A DNA stretch of 64,000 nt from assembly GCF_039534915.1 (NCBI RefSeq), contig NZ_BAAAWE010000001.1, positions 5,952,001 through 6,016,000 on the forward strand, in the 5' to 3' direction. Source of the DNA: Streptomyces roseofulvus. GTDB lineage: Bacteria > Actinomycetota > Actinomycetes > Streptomycetales > Streptomycetaceae. Below, piece by piece: positions 15,309 to 24,178 of the stretch (the stretch's first letter is position 1; every line of letters begins with the position of its first letter). A model generated the notes under the pieces. It did not search any database. It was given only the letters and a program-made list of their open reading frames with translations, and had not been told where the DNA came from. A program made the position numbers and the translations under genes.

Positions 15309-17453
15309 ATGAGCGCAGAGGCCACGAACCCCGTGAGCGCGGCCGAGGCCGCAGCCACCGACACGGGCGTCCGCAGGCGCGGACGCGCCCGGCTGGATCT
15401 GCGGAGGCTCGGCCGGGCCGCCCTGCTCGGCGCCACCGCGGGCCCCGCCCCGCGCGACCGGCTGCCCGACGCCATCAGCCACGTCGCCGAGGCGCACAGG
15501 GCCCACCATCCCGAGGCCGACCTGTCGGTGCTGCGCCGGGCGTACGTGCTCGCCGAGACCTCGCACCGGGGACAGTTCCGCAAGAGCGGCGAGCCGTACA
15601 TCACGCATCCGCTCGCCGTCACCCTGATCCTCGCCGAACTCGGCGCGGAGACCGTCACCCTGACCGCCTCCCTCCTCCACGACACCGTCGAGGACACCGA
15701 GGTGACGCTGGATCAGGTGCGCCGGGAGTTCGGCGACGAGGTCGCGTACCTCGTCGACGGCGTCACCAAGGTGGAGAAGATCGACTACGGGGCCGCCGCC
15801 GAGCCCGAGACCTTCCGCAAGATGCTCGTCGCCACCGGCAACGACGTCCGGGTCATGTCGATCAAACTCGCCGACCGGCTCCACAACATGCGCACCCTCG
15901 GCGTGATGCGGCCCGAGAAACAGGCCCGCATCGCCAAGGTCACCCGCGACGTGCTCATCCCGCTCGCCGAACGGCTCGGCGTCCAGGCCCTCAAGACCGA
16001 ACTGGAGGACCTGGTCTTCGCCATCCTCCACCCCGAGGAGTACGAGGCCACCCGCGCGCTCATCGCCGACGCCACCGGCTCCGGCTCCCCGGACGCGCTC
16101 GCCGCCGTCGCCGACCAGGTCGCCGCCGTCCTGCGCGAGGCGGACATCGCCGCCGAAGTCCTCGTCCGGCCGCGCCACTTCGTCTCCGTCCACCGCGTCC
16201 GGCTCAAGCGCGGCGACCTGCGCGGCTGCGACTTCGGGCGGCTCCTCGTCCTCGTCGCCGAGGACGCCGACTGCTACGCGGTCCTCGGCGAGCTCCACAC
16301 CTGCTTCACCCCGCTGATCTCGGAGTTCAAGGACTTCATCGCGGCCCCCAAGTTCAACCTGTACCAGTCGCTGCACACCGCGATCGCCGCCCCCGACGGA
16401 GGCGTCGCCGAGGTCCTCATCCGCACCCACCGCATGCACAAGGTCGCCGAGGCCGGGGTCGTCGCCCTCGGCAGCCCGCACGGCACCGCGCCCGACCCCG
16501 TCGAGCCCGCCGAAGGTCCCGAGCCCGCCGAGGACGGCGAGCGGACCGACCCCACCCGGCCCGGCTGGCTCGCCCGCCTCCTCGACTGGCAGGAGTCCGC
16601 CCCCGACCCCGACACCTTCTGGAGCTCGCTCCGCGCCGACCTCGCCGAGGACCACGAGATCACCGTCTTCCGGGCCGACGGCGGCACACTGGGCCTGCCC
16701 GCCGGCGCCACCTGCGTCGACGCCGCCTACGCCCAGCACGGCGAGGCCGCCCACGCCTGCCTCGGCGCCCGGGTCAACGGCCGGCTCACCCCCCTGAGCA
16801 CCGTCCTCTCCGACGGCGACACCGTGCAGCTGCTCCTCGCCCAGGACGCCGGCTCCGGGCCCTCCCCGGCCTGGCTGGACCACGCCCGCACCCCCGCCGC
16901 CCGGATCGCGATCACCCGCTGGCTCCAGGCCCACCCGGAGGCCGCCCACCAGCCCGCCGCCGCCCCCCGCCCGCCGCTGAGCGTCGCCGCCGACCGCAGC
17001 TCCGGCGCGGAGCTCCACGCCGACCTCGACGGCGGCCCGCCGGCCCCGGTCCGCCCGGCCGGCTGCTGCACCCCCGTACCGCCCGACGCGATCACCGGCT
17101 TCCGGGTCCGGGGCGGCTCCGTCACCGCCCACCGCACCGGCTGTCCCGCCGTGGACGTCATGCGGCGGCTCGGCCGGACCTCCGTTCCCGTCCGCTGGGG
17201 CGAGGCCGCCCACTGCCGGGTCACCCTGGTCGCCGAATCGTTCGGCCGGCCGGGTCTGCTCGCCGACCTCACCGAGGCCATCGCCACCGCCGGCGCCGAG
17301 GTCGTCTCCGCCACCGTCGAGCCACCGAGCGAGCAGCGCGTCCGCCACACGTACACCCTCCAGCTCGCCGACGCCGCCGAGCTCCCCCAGCTGATGCGGG
17401 CCATGCGCGACGTCCCCGGCGTCTACGACGTGGGCCGCACACACCGGCTCTGA
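15309..17453 (+). CDS. rshA: RelA/SpoT homologue (RshA-like), (p)ppGpp hydrolase/synthetase
   Basis: A 714-residue long RelA/SpoT homologue in the position of rshA in S. coelicolor. The HD hydrolase domain is intact: the catalytic His124-Asp125 and Glu128-Asp129 lie in LLHDTVEDT, and IKLADRLHNMRTL is present. The synthetase domain (about 275-390) is recognisable (FKDFIAAPKFNLYQSLHTAI) but departs from canonical residues. The usual GRPKH..SIYKK segment reads VRPRHFVSVHRV, and the EVQIRT motif reads EVLIRT. A TGS domain (EITVFRADGGTLGLPAG) and a C-terminal ACT domain follow. This suggests hydrolase-biased activity (inference). ATG 15309 follows GGAGG. Confidence 0.9.
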   Translation: MSAEATNPVSAAEAAATDTGVRRRGRARLDLRRLGRAALLGATAGPAPRDRLPDAISHVAEAHRAHHPEADLSVLRRAYVLAETSHRGQFRKSGEPYITHPLAVTLILAELGAETVTLTASLLHDTVEDTEVTLDQVRREFGDEVAYLVDGVTKVEKIDYGAAAEPETFRKMLVATGNDVRVMSIKLADRLHNMRTLGVMRPEKQARIAKVTRDVLIPLAERLGVQALKTELEDLVFAILHPEEYEATRALIADATGSGSPDALAAVADQVAAVLREADIAAEVLVRPRHFVSVHRVRLKRGDLRGCDFGRLLVLVAEDADCYAVLGELHTCFTPLISEFKDFIAAPKFNLYQSLHTAIAAPDGGVAEVLIRTHRMHKVAEAGVVALGSPHGTAPDPVEPAEGPEPAEDGERTDPTRPGWLARLLDWQESAPDPDTFWSSLRADLAEDHEITVFRADGGTLGLPAGATCVDAAYAQHGEAAHACLGARVNGRLTPLSTVLSDGDTVQLLLAQDAGSGPSPAWLDHARTPAARIAITRWLQAHPEAAHQPAAAPRPPLSVAADRSSGAELHADLDGGPPAPVRPAGCCTPVPPDAITGFRVRGGSVTAHRTGCPAVDVMRRLGRTSVPVRWGEAAHCRVTLVAESFGRPGLLADLTEAIATAGAEVVSATVEPPSEQRVRHTYTLQLADAAELPQLMRAMRDVPGVYDVGRTHRL

Positions 17454-17471
17454 GACGCGGGCCGGGACGAA

Positions 17472-17735
17472 GCACGCGCGCGTGCGTGCGGGCGCGGGGC
17501 GCGCAGGGCGGCGCCGTGGGGCGCGGCGCGGGTGAGGGGCGCCGGGAAGGGGGGGCGGAGGAGAGGCGTGCCCGCACGCGCCCGTGCGGACGAGCCGGCG
17601 GCGGCGCGGGGCGCGCAGGGCGGCGCGGTGGGGCGCGGCGCGGGTGAGGGGCGCCGGGAAGGGGCGCGGAGGAGCGGGGTGCGGGCACGCGCGCGTGCGG
17701 GCGGCGCGGGGACGGCCGGGGCGCGCCCGGCGGGC
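17472..17735. repeat. Extremely GC-rich imperfect tandem repeat, about 100-112 bp unit
   Basis: Three units begin with a GCACGCGC-type segment at about 17472, 17574 and 17686. The first two are nearly identical from GCGCGGGGCGCGCAGGGCGG (17492 and 17604, offset 112) through the GGAGGAG near 17563 and 17673; the third degenerates early. The 362-bp gap between the rshA-like gene and the M1 peptidase gene consists almost wholly of this array. Confidence 0.85.
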
Positions 17736-17815
17736 GCGGGGGCGCGTGACTCCTTCGGGTGGCGGGTGCGCGCGTCGGCGCTGGGCGCGGGGCGGGGCAC
17801 TGGTAGCCCTGGCCC

Positions 17816-19357
17816 ATGCCGCTCACTTCCCGGCCCCTCCGCCCGGCCCCCACCACCGACGTCACCCCGCCCGCCGCCCCGCCCCTGGGCGTCTCCGCGC
17901 GGCCGGCCCGCCGGCCCTGGCGCCGGGCCGCCGTCCTCGTCGCCGCCTCCGCCGGCCTCATCGCCGCCGCCCTGCCCGCCCCGGCCCCGCTCGGCATCGG
18001 CGACCCGCTCTTCCCGCACCTCGGCAACCCCGGCTACGACGTCCTCGCCTACGACATCGCCCTCACCTACTCCGGGGTGAACACCGAGCCGCTCACCGCC
18101 GTCACCCGCGTCGACGCCCTCGCCACCGCCGACCTCGACCGGCTCCACCTCGACTTCACCCACGGCACGGTCTCCGCCGTCACCGTCGACGACCTGCCCG
18201 CCGCGTACGAGACCAGCGGCGAGGACCTCGTCATCACCCCCGCCGTCCCGATCGACGCCGGAGAACCCGTCACCGTCACCGTCCACCACACCAGCGACCC
18301 GCGCGGCCCCGCCGAGAACGGCGGCTGGGTCCGCACCTCCGACGGCCTCGCCATGGCCAACCAGGCCGACGCCGCCCACCGCGTCTTCCCCTCCAACGAC
18401 CACCCCTCCGACAAGGCCGCCTTCACCTTCCGGATCACCGCCCCGCGCGAGCTGACCGCCGTCGCCAACGGCCTGCCCGCCGGCCGCGCCGACCACGGCG
18501 CCACCACGACCTGGACCTACCGCCACCACCACCCGATGGCCACCGAACTCGCCCAGGTCTCCATCGGCCGCTCCACCGTCCTGCACCGCACCGGCCCGCA
18601 CGGCCTCCCCGTCCGGGACGTGATCCGCACCCAGGACCGCGAGACGCTGGAGCCCTGGCTGCGCCGCACCCCCGGCCACCTGGAGTGGATGGAGGGCAAG
18701 GTCGGCCCGTACCCCTTCGAGACCTACGGCGTGCTGGTCGCCGACGCCACCACCGGCTTCGAGCTGGAGACCCAGACCCTCTCCCTCTTCGAACGGCGGC
18801 TCTTCACCGACCCCCGCTTCCCCGAGTGGTACGTCGACGCGGTCATGGTCCACGAGCTCGCCCACCACTGGTTCGGCGACAGCGTCTCGCCGCGCGCCTG
18901 GTCCGACCTGTGGCTCAACGAGGGACACGCCAGCTGGTACGAGGCGCTGTACGCCGACGAGAAGGCCGGCAAGTCCCTGGAGAAGCGCATGAAGGCCGCG
19001 TACGCCGCCTCCGACGGCTGGCGCGCCGCCGGGGGACCGCCCGCGGCCCCCCGCCCGCCCGCCCCCGGCGCCAAGATCAGCCTCTTCCGCCCCGTCGTGT
19101 ACGACGGCAGCGCGCTCGTCCTCTACGCCCTCCGGCACGAGATCGGCACCGAGGCCTTCGACCGCCTGCAGCGGCGCTGGGTCGCCGACCACCGGGACGG
19201 CGTCGCCTCCACCGCCGACTTCAGGGCCCTCGCGGAACAGGTCTCCGGACGGGAGCTCGACGCCTTCTTCACCGCCTGGCTCTACGGCGAGAAGACCCCG
19301 CCGATGCCCGGCCACCCGGACTGGCGCAGCCTCCCACCGGCGGACGCGAAGCACTGA
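17816..19357 (+). CDS. Exported M1-family metallopeptidase
   Basis: A 513-residue zinc aminopeptidase-like protein. A Pro/Arg-rich start and a hydrophobic stretch (about 40-58, AAVLVAASAGLIAAALPAPA) form a signal peptide or anchor. The M1 core has the zinc site HELAHHW (His346, Glu347, His350) and the third ligand Glu369 in WLNEGHASW, 18 residues on, as the family requires. The exopeptidase GAMEN motif is replaced by a GFELETQTLSLF segment, so substrate choice may differ from classical aminopeptidase N. The length is that of the compact actinobacterial secreted M1 enzymes, which lack the large C-terminal helical domain. Confidence 0.9.
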   Translation: MPLTSRPLRPAPTTDVTPPAAPPLGVSARPARRPWRRAAVLVAASAGLIAAALPAPAPLGIGDPLFPHLGNPGYDVLAYDIALTYSGVNTEPLTAVTRVDALATADLDRLHLDFTHGTVSAVTVDDLPAAYETSGEDLVITPAVPIDAGEPVTVTVHHTSDPRGPAENGGWVRTSDGLAMANQADAAHRVFPSNDHPSDKAAFTFRITAPRELTAVANGLPAGRADHGATTTWTYRHHHPMATELAQVSIGRSTVLHRTGPHGLPVRDVIRTQDRETLEPWLRRTPGHLEWMEGKVGPYPFETYGVLVADATTGFELETQTLSLFERRLFTDPRFPEWYVDAVMVHELAHHWFGDSVSPRAWSDLWLNEGHASWYEALYADEKAGKSLEKRMKAAYAASDGWRAAGGPPAAPRPPAPGAKISLFRPVVYDGSALVLYALRHEIGTEAFDRLQRRWVADHRDGVASTADFRALAEQVSGRELDAFFTAWLYGEKTPPMPGHPDWRSLPPADAKH

Positions 19358-19501
19358 GGAAACCCGGGTGACGGGCGCCCGGCGGCCGTGTCACCATTTT
19401 CAGGTCGGCGACGCGGCCGGCCGGCGGATCCCGCGAGGGAATCTTCCGGAGCCGCCGCACGTTGTACCCGACACCATCGTTCCAACCGACGTAAGGATCC
19501 A

Positions 19502-20995
19502 ATGACCTCCTCTTCTTCCCCTTCCCAGGACGAGCAGAGCTTCGCGCAGTCGCGCCGCACCGAGAGCCTTCGGGCCGATGCCCTGATGGAAGAGGACGTC
19601 GCCTGGAGCCACGAGATCGACGGAGAGCGGGACGGCGAGCAGTTCGACCGCTCCGAGCGCGCGGCGCTCCGCCGCGTCGCCGGCCTCTCCACCGAGCTCG
19701 AGGACGTCACCGAGGTCGAGTACCGGCAGCTGCGCCTGGAGCGCGTCGTGCTCGTCGGCGTCTGGACCTCGGGGACCGTGCAGGACGCCGAGAACTCCCT
19801 CGCGGAGCTCGCGGCCCTCGCCGAGACGGCGGGCGCCCTCGTCCTCGACGGCGTGATCCAGCGCCGCGACAAGCCCGACCCGGCCACCTTCATCGGTTCC
19901 GGCAAGGCCCAGGAGCTGCGGGACATCGTCATCGAGACCGGTGCCGACACCGTCGTCTGCGACGGCGAGCTCAGCCCCGGCCAGCTCATCGCCCTCGAAG
20001 ACGTCGTCAAGGTCAAGGTGGTCGACCGGACCGCCCTGATCCTCGACATCTTCGCCCAGCACGCCAAGTCCCGAGAGGGCAAGGCGCAGGTCGCCCTCGC
20101 GCAGATGCAGTACATGCTGCCGCGCCTGCGCGGCTGGGGTCAGTCGCTCTCCCGGCAGATGGGTGGCGGCGGCGGTGGCGGCATGGCCACCCGTGGTCCC
20201 GGTGAGACCAAGATCGAGACCGACCGGCGCCGCATCCGCGAGAAGATGGCGAAGATGCGCCGGGAGATCGCGGAGATGAAGACCGGGCGCGACGTCAAGC
20301 GGCAGGAGCGGCGCCGCAACAAGGTGCCGTCCGTCGCCATCGCCGGCTACACCAACGCCGGCAAGTCCTCCCTGCTCAACCGCCTCACGGGCGCCGGCGT
20401 CCTGGTGGAGAACGCGCTGTTCGCCACCCTGGACCCGACCGTCCGCCGGGCCGAGACGCCGTCCGGCCGGGTCTACACCCTGGCCGACACCGTCGGCTTC
20501 GTCCGGCACCTGCCGCACCACCTGGTCGAGGCGTTCCGCTCCACCATGGAGGAGGTCGCCGACGCCGACCTCATCCTGCACGTGGTGGACGGCTCGCACC
20601 CCGCCCCGGAGGAGCAGCTGGCCGCCGTGCGCGAGGTCTTCCGCGACGTCGGCGCGGTGAACGTGCCGGAGATCGTGATCGTCAACAAGGCCGACGCGGC
20701 CGACCCGCTGGTCCTCCAGCGACTGCTCCGCGTCGAGAAGCACTCCATGGCCGTCTCCGCCCGCTCGGGCGCCGGCATCGAGGAACTGCTCGCCCTGATC
20801 GACCGCGAGCTGCCCCGTCCGGAGGTGGAGATCGAGGTCCTCCTGCCCTACACGCAGGGCGGTCTCGTCTCCCGCGTCCACGCCGAGGGCGAGATGCTCT
20901 CCGAGGAGCACACCCCGGAGGGCACCCTGCTCAAGGCCCGGGTGCACGAGGAGCTGGCGGCGGCGCTCGCGCCGTACGTCCCCGCCGCGCACTGA
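19502..20995 (+). CDS. hflX: GTPase HflX
   Basis: A 497-residue ribosome-associated GTPase that splits stalled or hibernating 70S ribosomes in other bacteria. The N-terminal HflX domain includes FIGSGKAQELRDI and a linker with a glycine run (GGGGGGGMATRGPGETKIE). The G domain has G1 GYTNAGKSSLLN (from Gly282), G3 DTVGFVRHLPHHLVEAF and G4 VNKAD. The start is ATG 19502 with AAGGA five bases upstream; an extended frame back to 19388 was rejected. The gene ends 14 nt before a long hairpin shared with the convergent protease gene. Confidence 0.96.
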   Translation: MTSSSSPSQDEQSFAQSRRTESLRADALMEEDVAWSHEIDGERDGEQFDRSERAALRRVAGLSTELEDVTEVEYRQLRLERVVLVGVWTSGTVQDAENSLAELAALAETAGALVLDGVIQRRDKPDPATFIGSGKAQELRDIVIETGADTVVCDGELSPGQLIALEDVVKVKVVDRTALILDIFAQHAKSREGKAQVALAQMQYMLPRLRGWGQSLSRQMGGGGGGGMATRGPGETKIETDRRRIREKMAKMRREIAEMKTGRDVKRQERRRNKVPSVAIAGYTNAGKSSLLNRLTGAGVLVENALFATLDPTVRRAETPSGRVYTLADTVGFVRHLPHHLVEAFRSTMEEVADADLILHVVDGSHPAPEEQLAAVREVFRDVGAVNVPEIVIVNKADAADPLVLQRLLRVEKHSMAVSARSGAGIEELLALIDRELPRPEVEIEVLLPYTQGGLVSRVHAEGEMLSEEHTPEGTLLKARVHEELAAALAPYVPAAH

Positions 20996-21009
20996 GCACG
21001 ACCCGTACA

Positions 21010-21051
21010 CGGCGCCGGCCCCCTCCCGATCACGGGAGGGGGCCGGCGCCG
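21010..21051. terminator. Bidirectional hairpin terminator after hflX
   Basis: A perfect 19-bp stem (21010-21028 with 21033-21051) with an ATCA loop lies between the convergent hflX and serine protease genes. Confidence 0.9.
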
Positions 21052-21076
21052 TTCGCACGCGCTCACGCGCGCCTGC

Positions 21077-22252
21077 CTACTGGCCGGCGTACTTCTTGCT
21101 GACCTCGTCGAAGATGGCCTTGGCCTCGGGACCCAGTCGGGGACCCGCCAGCCAGCCGGCCGTCGACGGGCCGATCGAGGTGTTCGACACCAGCGCCGGC
21201 TGCCCGTCCTGGCCCTGGGCGACCCAGCCGCCGCCGGACGAACCGGCCGTCATCGTGCAGCCGATGCGGTACATCGTCGGCTGCTCCGCCTTCAGCGACA
21301 GCCGGCCCGGCTTGTCGGCGCACTGGAACATCTTCTGGCCGTCGAACGGCGGCGCCGCCGGGTAGCCGGTCGCGGTCATCGACGCGATCTTCGGCACCGC
21401 CGGGGCGTTGAACTCGACCGGCAGGGCCGTGCCGACGGTCTCCTCCAGCGACTTGCCGGACGCGCCCTTCTCCGGGGTCACCTGGATGACCGCGAAGTCG
21501 TACGGGGCGCCCGCGCCGCCGGTGGACGCGCCCTGCGCGATCCACTCGTCGGAGGTCTTCACCCAGTCCGCCCACCACACGCCGTACGGGGCGATCTGCT
21601 CACGCGACGCCTTCTCCAGCGCCGAGGTCTCCATCGCGGCGTCGTTGTAGGACGGGACGAAGGCGATGTTCCGGTACCAGCCGCCCTCCTTGCCCTTGTG
21701 GACGCAGTGGCCGGCGGTCCACACCAGGTTGGACTTGCCCGGGTGGGCCGGGTCCTTCACCACGGTCGCCGAGCAGACCATGGAACCGTCGGGCCCGTCG
21801 AAGAAGACCTTGCCGGAGGCGGGCGAGTTGTCGTGGTACTTCGCCTGCACCGGCTTCGCCTTCACCGGGTCGGGCGTCGGGTCGGTGACACCCTCGTCGC
21901 CCGAGATGTCCTCCTCCTCGACCGGCCGCTCGGGACGCTCGGCGTCCCGCATACGGTCCGGGTCCCAGAGGTCCTCGATGATCGGGTTGACGAAGTCCTT
22001 CGCCTCACGAAGCCACTTGTCCTTGTCCCAGTTCCGCCACTCGCCCTGGCGCCACTTGTCGATGTCGATCCCGTGGTCCTTCAGCCGCTGCTTCAGGTCC
22101 TCCGGAATCTTGATCTTGTCGACCGGGTTCTCGTTCACCGGCGCACTGGGCTTGTCTCCCGCGTTCTCCTCGGTAGGGCCGCAGGCCGTCGTCGTGAGCG
22201 TCAGCGCCGCGACGGCGGACGCCGCCATCAGCAGCGGACGAATCGATCGCAT
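21077..22252 (-). CDS. Trypsin-fold serine protease, probable lipoprotein
   Basis: A 391-residue exported protein. A signal peptide ends in LTLTTTAC, giving a probable lipid-modified Cys24; the -3 Thr is unusual for a lipobox. An acidic, Pro-rich linker of about 110 residues holds a KDHGIDIDKWRQGEW segment. The S1 fold follows with His in VWTAGHCVHK, Asp in PYDFAVIQV and Ser in TAGSSGGGW. The tail resembles V8/glutamyl-type peptidases found in streptomycetes. Its substrate is unknown; anchoring on the outer face of the membrane is expected. The ATG at 22252 is the natural start. Confidence 0.87.
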   Translation of the reverse strand: MRSIRPLLMAASAVAALTLTTTACGPTEENAGDKPSAPVNENPVDKIKIPEDLKQRLKDHGIDIDKWRQGEWRNWDKDKWLREAKDFVNPIIEDLWDPDRMRDAERPERPVEEEDISGDEGVTDPTPDPVKAKPVQAKYHDNSPASGKVFFDGPDGSMVCSATVVKDPAHPGKSNLVWTAGHCVHKGKEGGWYRNIAFVPSYNDAAMETSALEKASREQIAPYGVWWADWVKTSDEWIAQGASTGGAGAPYDFAVIQVTPEKGASGKSLEETVGTALPVEFNAPAVPKIASMTATGYPAAPPFDGQKMFQCADKPGRLSLKAEQPTMYRIGCTMTAGSSGGGWVAQGQDGQPALVSNTSIGPSTAGWLAGPRLGPEAKAIFDEVSKKYAGQ

Positions 22253-22580
22253 CTCGTGATCCCCCTGGGACTACATCTACTGGTGCATGTCTGAGCGTTC
22301 GGTCGCACCCGTGTCGGACGGACACGGGAACGACGGCCCCCACTATGCCGGTGCCGGAGGGGACGGTACGCGCCCCGGCGCCGGTTCCCGAGCCGGTACG
22401 GCCGTTGTCATGCCGTGATCCGCGCCACGCCAAGGATCTTCCCTCCGGCCCGTGTTCCCCGGCAGTTCCCGTCGTTGGTACGGACGGGGGACACAACGGC
22501 GGCGCCCGGAGCGGCCATTGGCCACGGTCCGGCGGTCCCCGATGTGCAACGCAACTGTTATCGCGGGAGGACACCGAGCC
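22253..22580. other. 328-bp divergent region upstream of the siderophore operon
   Basis: It separates the leftward protease gene from the rightward NIS operon and should hold both promoters. I looked for a DmdR/IdeR-type iron box (TTAGGTTAGGCTAACCTAA-like) and found none on either strand. No clear -35/-10 pair or long palindrome stands out. Iron control of the operon is therefore not shown by the sequence. Confidence 0.55.
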
Positions 22581-24140
22581 GTGGCCGTGACCGAATCAGC
22601 TCCAGCCACCGCACCCACCCGTCCCCCGGTCCCCGAGCCCGACGCGACCGAGGCAGAGATCGCGGCGGAGCGCACCGGAGACCGGGAGCCTGCCGAGCCG
22701 GCCGAGCCGGCCGAGCAGGCCGGGAAGCCGGCAGGGAAGCCCGCGGCAGCGACCCGGCGCGGCTACGGCACGGTGGCCGGGGGCGGTTACGAGGCCATCC
22801 TGCGGCGGCAGGCCCAACGCGAGTCCAGCGCCCGCACCTACGCCCGCTCGCTGCCGATCGTCCCGGTCCGCGCCCGCGGCCTGACCATCGAGGGCGCCGA
22901 CGGCCGCCGCTACCTCGACTGCCTCTCCGGCGCCGGCACCCTCGCGCTCGGCCACAACCACCCGGTCGTGCTCGAAGCCATCCACCGGGTCCTCGACTCC
23001 GGGGCGCCGCTCCACGTGCTCGACCTCGCGACCCCGGTCAAGGACGCCTTCACCTCCGAGCTGTTCGCCACCCTCCCCCCGGAACTCGCCGCCGACGCCC
23101 GCGTCCAGTTCTGCGGCCCCGCCGGCACGGACGCCGTGGAGGCCGCCCTGAAACTGGTCCGCACCGCCACCGGCCGGCGCGGCCTGTTCGCCTTCACCGG
23201 CGCCTATCACGGCATGACCGCCGGCGCCCTCGCCGTCTCCGGCGGCGCCGAGGACGTCCGCGTCACCCGGCTCCCGTACCCCCAGTCGTACCGCTGCCCC
23301 TTCGGCGTCGGCGGCGAGCGCGGCGCCGAACTCTCCGCCCGCTGGACCGAGACGCTCCTCGACGACCCCAAGAGCGGCGTCGCCGCCCCGGCCGGGCTGA
23401 TCGTCGAGGCCGTCCAGGGCGAAGGGGGCGTCCTCCCCGCCCCCGACGCCTGGATGCGCCGCGTCCGGAGCATCACCGCCCGGCACTCCATCCCCCTCGT
23501 CGTCGACGAGGTCCAGACCGGCGTCGGCCGCACCGGCGCCTTCTGGGCCGTCGAACACAGCGGCGTCGTCCCGGACGTGATGGTCCTCTCCAAAGCCATC
23601 GGCGGCTCCCTCCCCCTCGCCGTCATCGTGTACCGCTCCGGACTCGACGCCTGGGAGCCCGGCGCCCACGCCGGCACCTTCCGCGGCAACCAGCTCGCCA
23701 TGGCCGCCGGCACCGCCACCCTCACGTACGTCCGCGAGAACCGGCTCGCCGAACGGGCCGCCACCCTCGGCGCCCGGATGCTCGGCCGGCTCCAGGGCCT
23801 CCAGGCCGCCCACCCCTGCGTCGGCGACGTCCGCGGCCGCGGCCTCATGATCGGCGTCGAGCTCGTCGACCCCGAGGCCGCCGCACCCGACGATCCCGTC
23901 CCGCCCGCCGCCCCGGCCCTCGCCCGGGCCGTCCGGCGCGAGTGCCTCGCCCGCGGGCTCATCGTCGAACTCGGCGGCCGCCACTCCGCCGTCGTACGCC
24001 TCCTTCCCCCGCTCACCCTCACCGACGAGCAGGCCACCGCCGTCCTGGACCGCTTCGCGGACGCCCTCGCCGCCGCCGAGCGGGCCCACCGTCCCGGGCC
24101 GCCCGCCCCCCACCGGACCGCCCCCGGACCGTCCCACTGA
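22581..24140 (+). CDS. Diaminobutyrate--2-oxoglutarate aminotransferase family protein (siderophore operon)
   Basis: A 519-residue class III PLP aminotransferase. The PLP lysine is Lys338 in MVLSKAIGGSLPLAV. Other marks are CLSGAGTLALGHNHPVVLEA, FCGPAGTDAVEAALKL, GAYHGMTAGALAVSG and PLVVDEVQTGVGRTG, all typical of the EctB/DAB aminotransferases that make L-2,4-diaminobutyrate from aspartate semialdehyde and glutamate. The N-terminal 70 residues are low complexity with AEPAEPAEQ repeats. The GTG at 22581 follows GGGAGG. It heads a four-gene operon and probably supplies the diamine that the two synthetases couple to carboxylates. Confidence 0.85.
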   Translation: MAVTESAPATAPTRPPVPEPDATEAEIAAERTGDREPAEPAEPAEQAGKPAGKPAAATRRGYGTVAGGGYEAILRRQAQRESSARTYARSLPIVPVRARGLTIEGADGRRYLDCLSGAGTLALGHNHPVVLEAIHRVLDSGAPLHVLDLATPVKDAFTSELFATLPPELAADARVQFCGPAGTDAVEAALKLVRTATGRRGLFAFTGAYHGMTAGALAVSGGAEDVRVTRLPYPQSYRCPFGVGGERGAELSARWTETLLDDPKSGVAAPAGLIVEAVQGEGGVLPAPDAWMRRVRSITARHSIPLVVDEVQTGVGRTGAFWAVEHSGVVPDVMVLSKAIGGSLPLAVIVYRSGLDAWEPGAHAGTFRGNQLAMAAGTATLTYVRENRLAERAATLGARMLGRLQGLQAAHPCVGDVRGRGLMIGVELVDPEAAAPDDPVPPAAPALARAVRRECLARGLIVELGGRHSAVVRLLPPLTLTDEQATAVLDRFADALAAAERAHRPGPPAPHRTAPGPSH

Positions 24141-24178
24141 CCCGGACCGCCCCCGGCCCCCTCTCCAAGGAATCCCGC

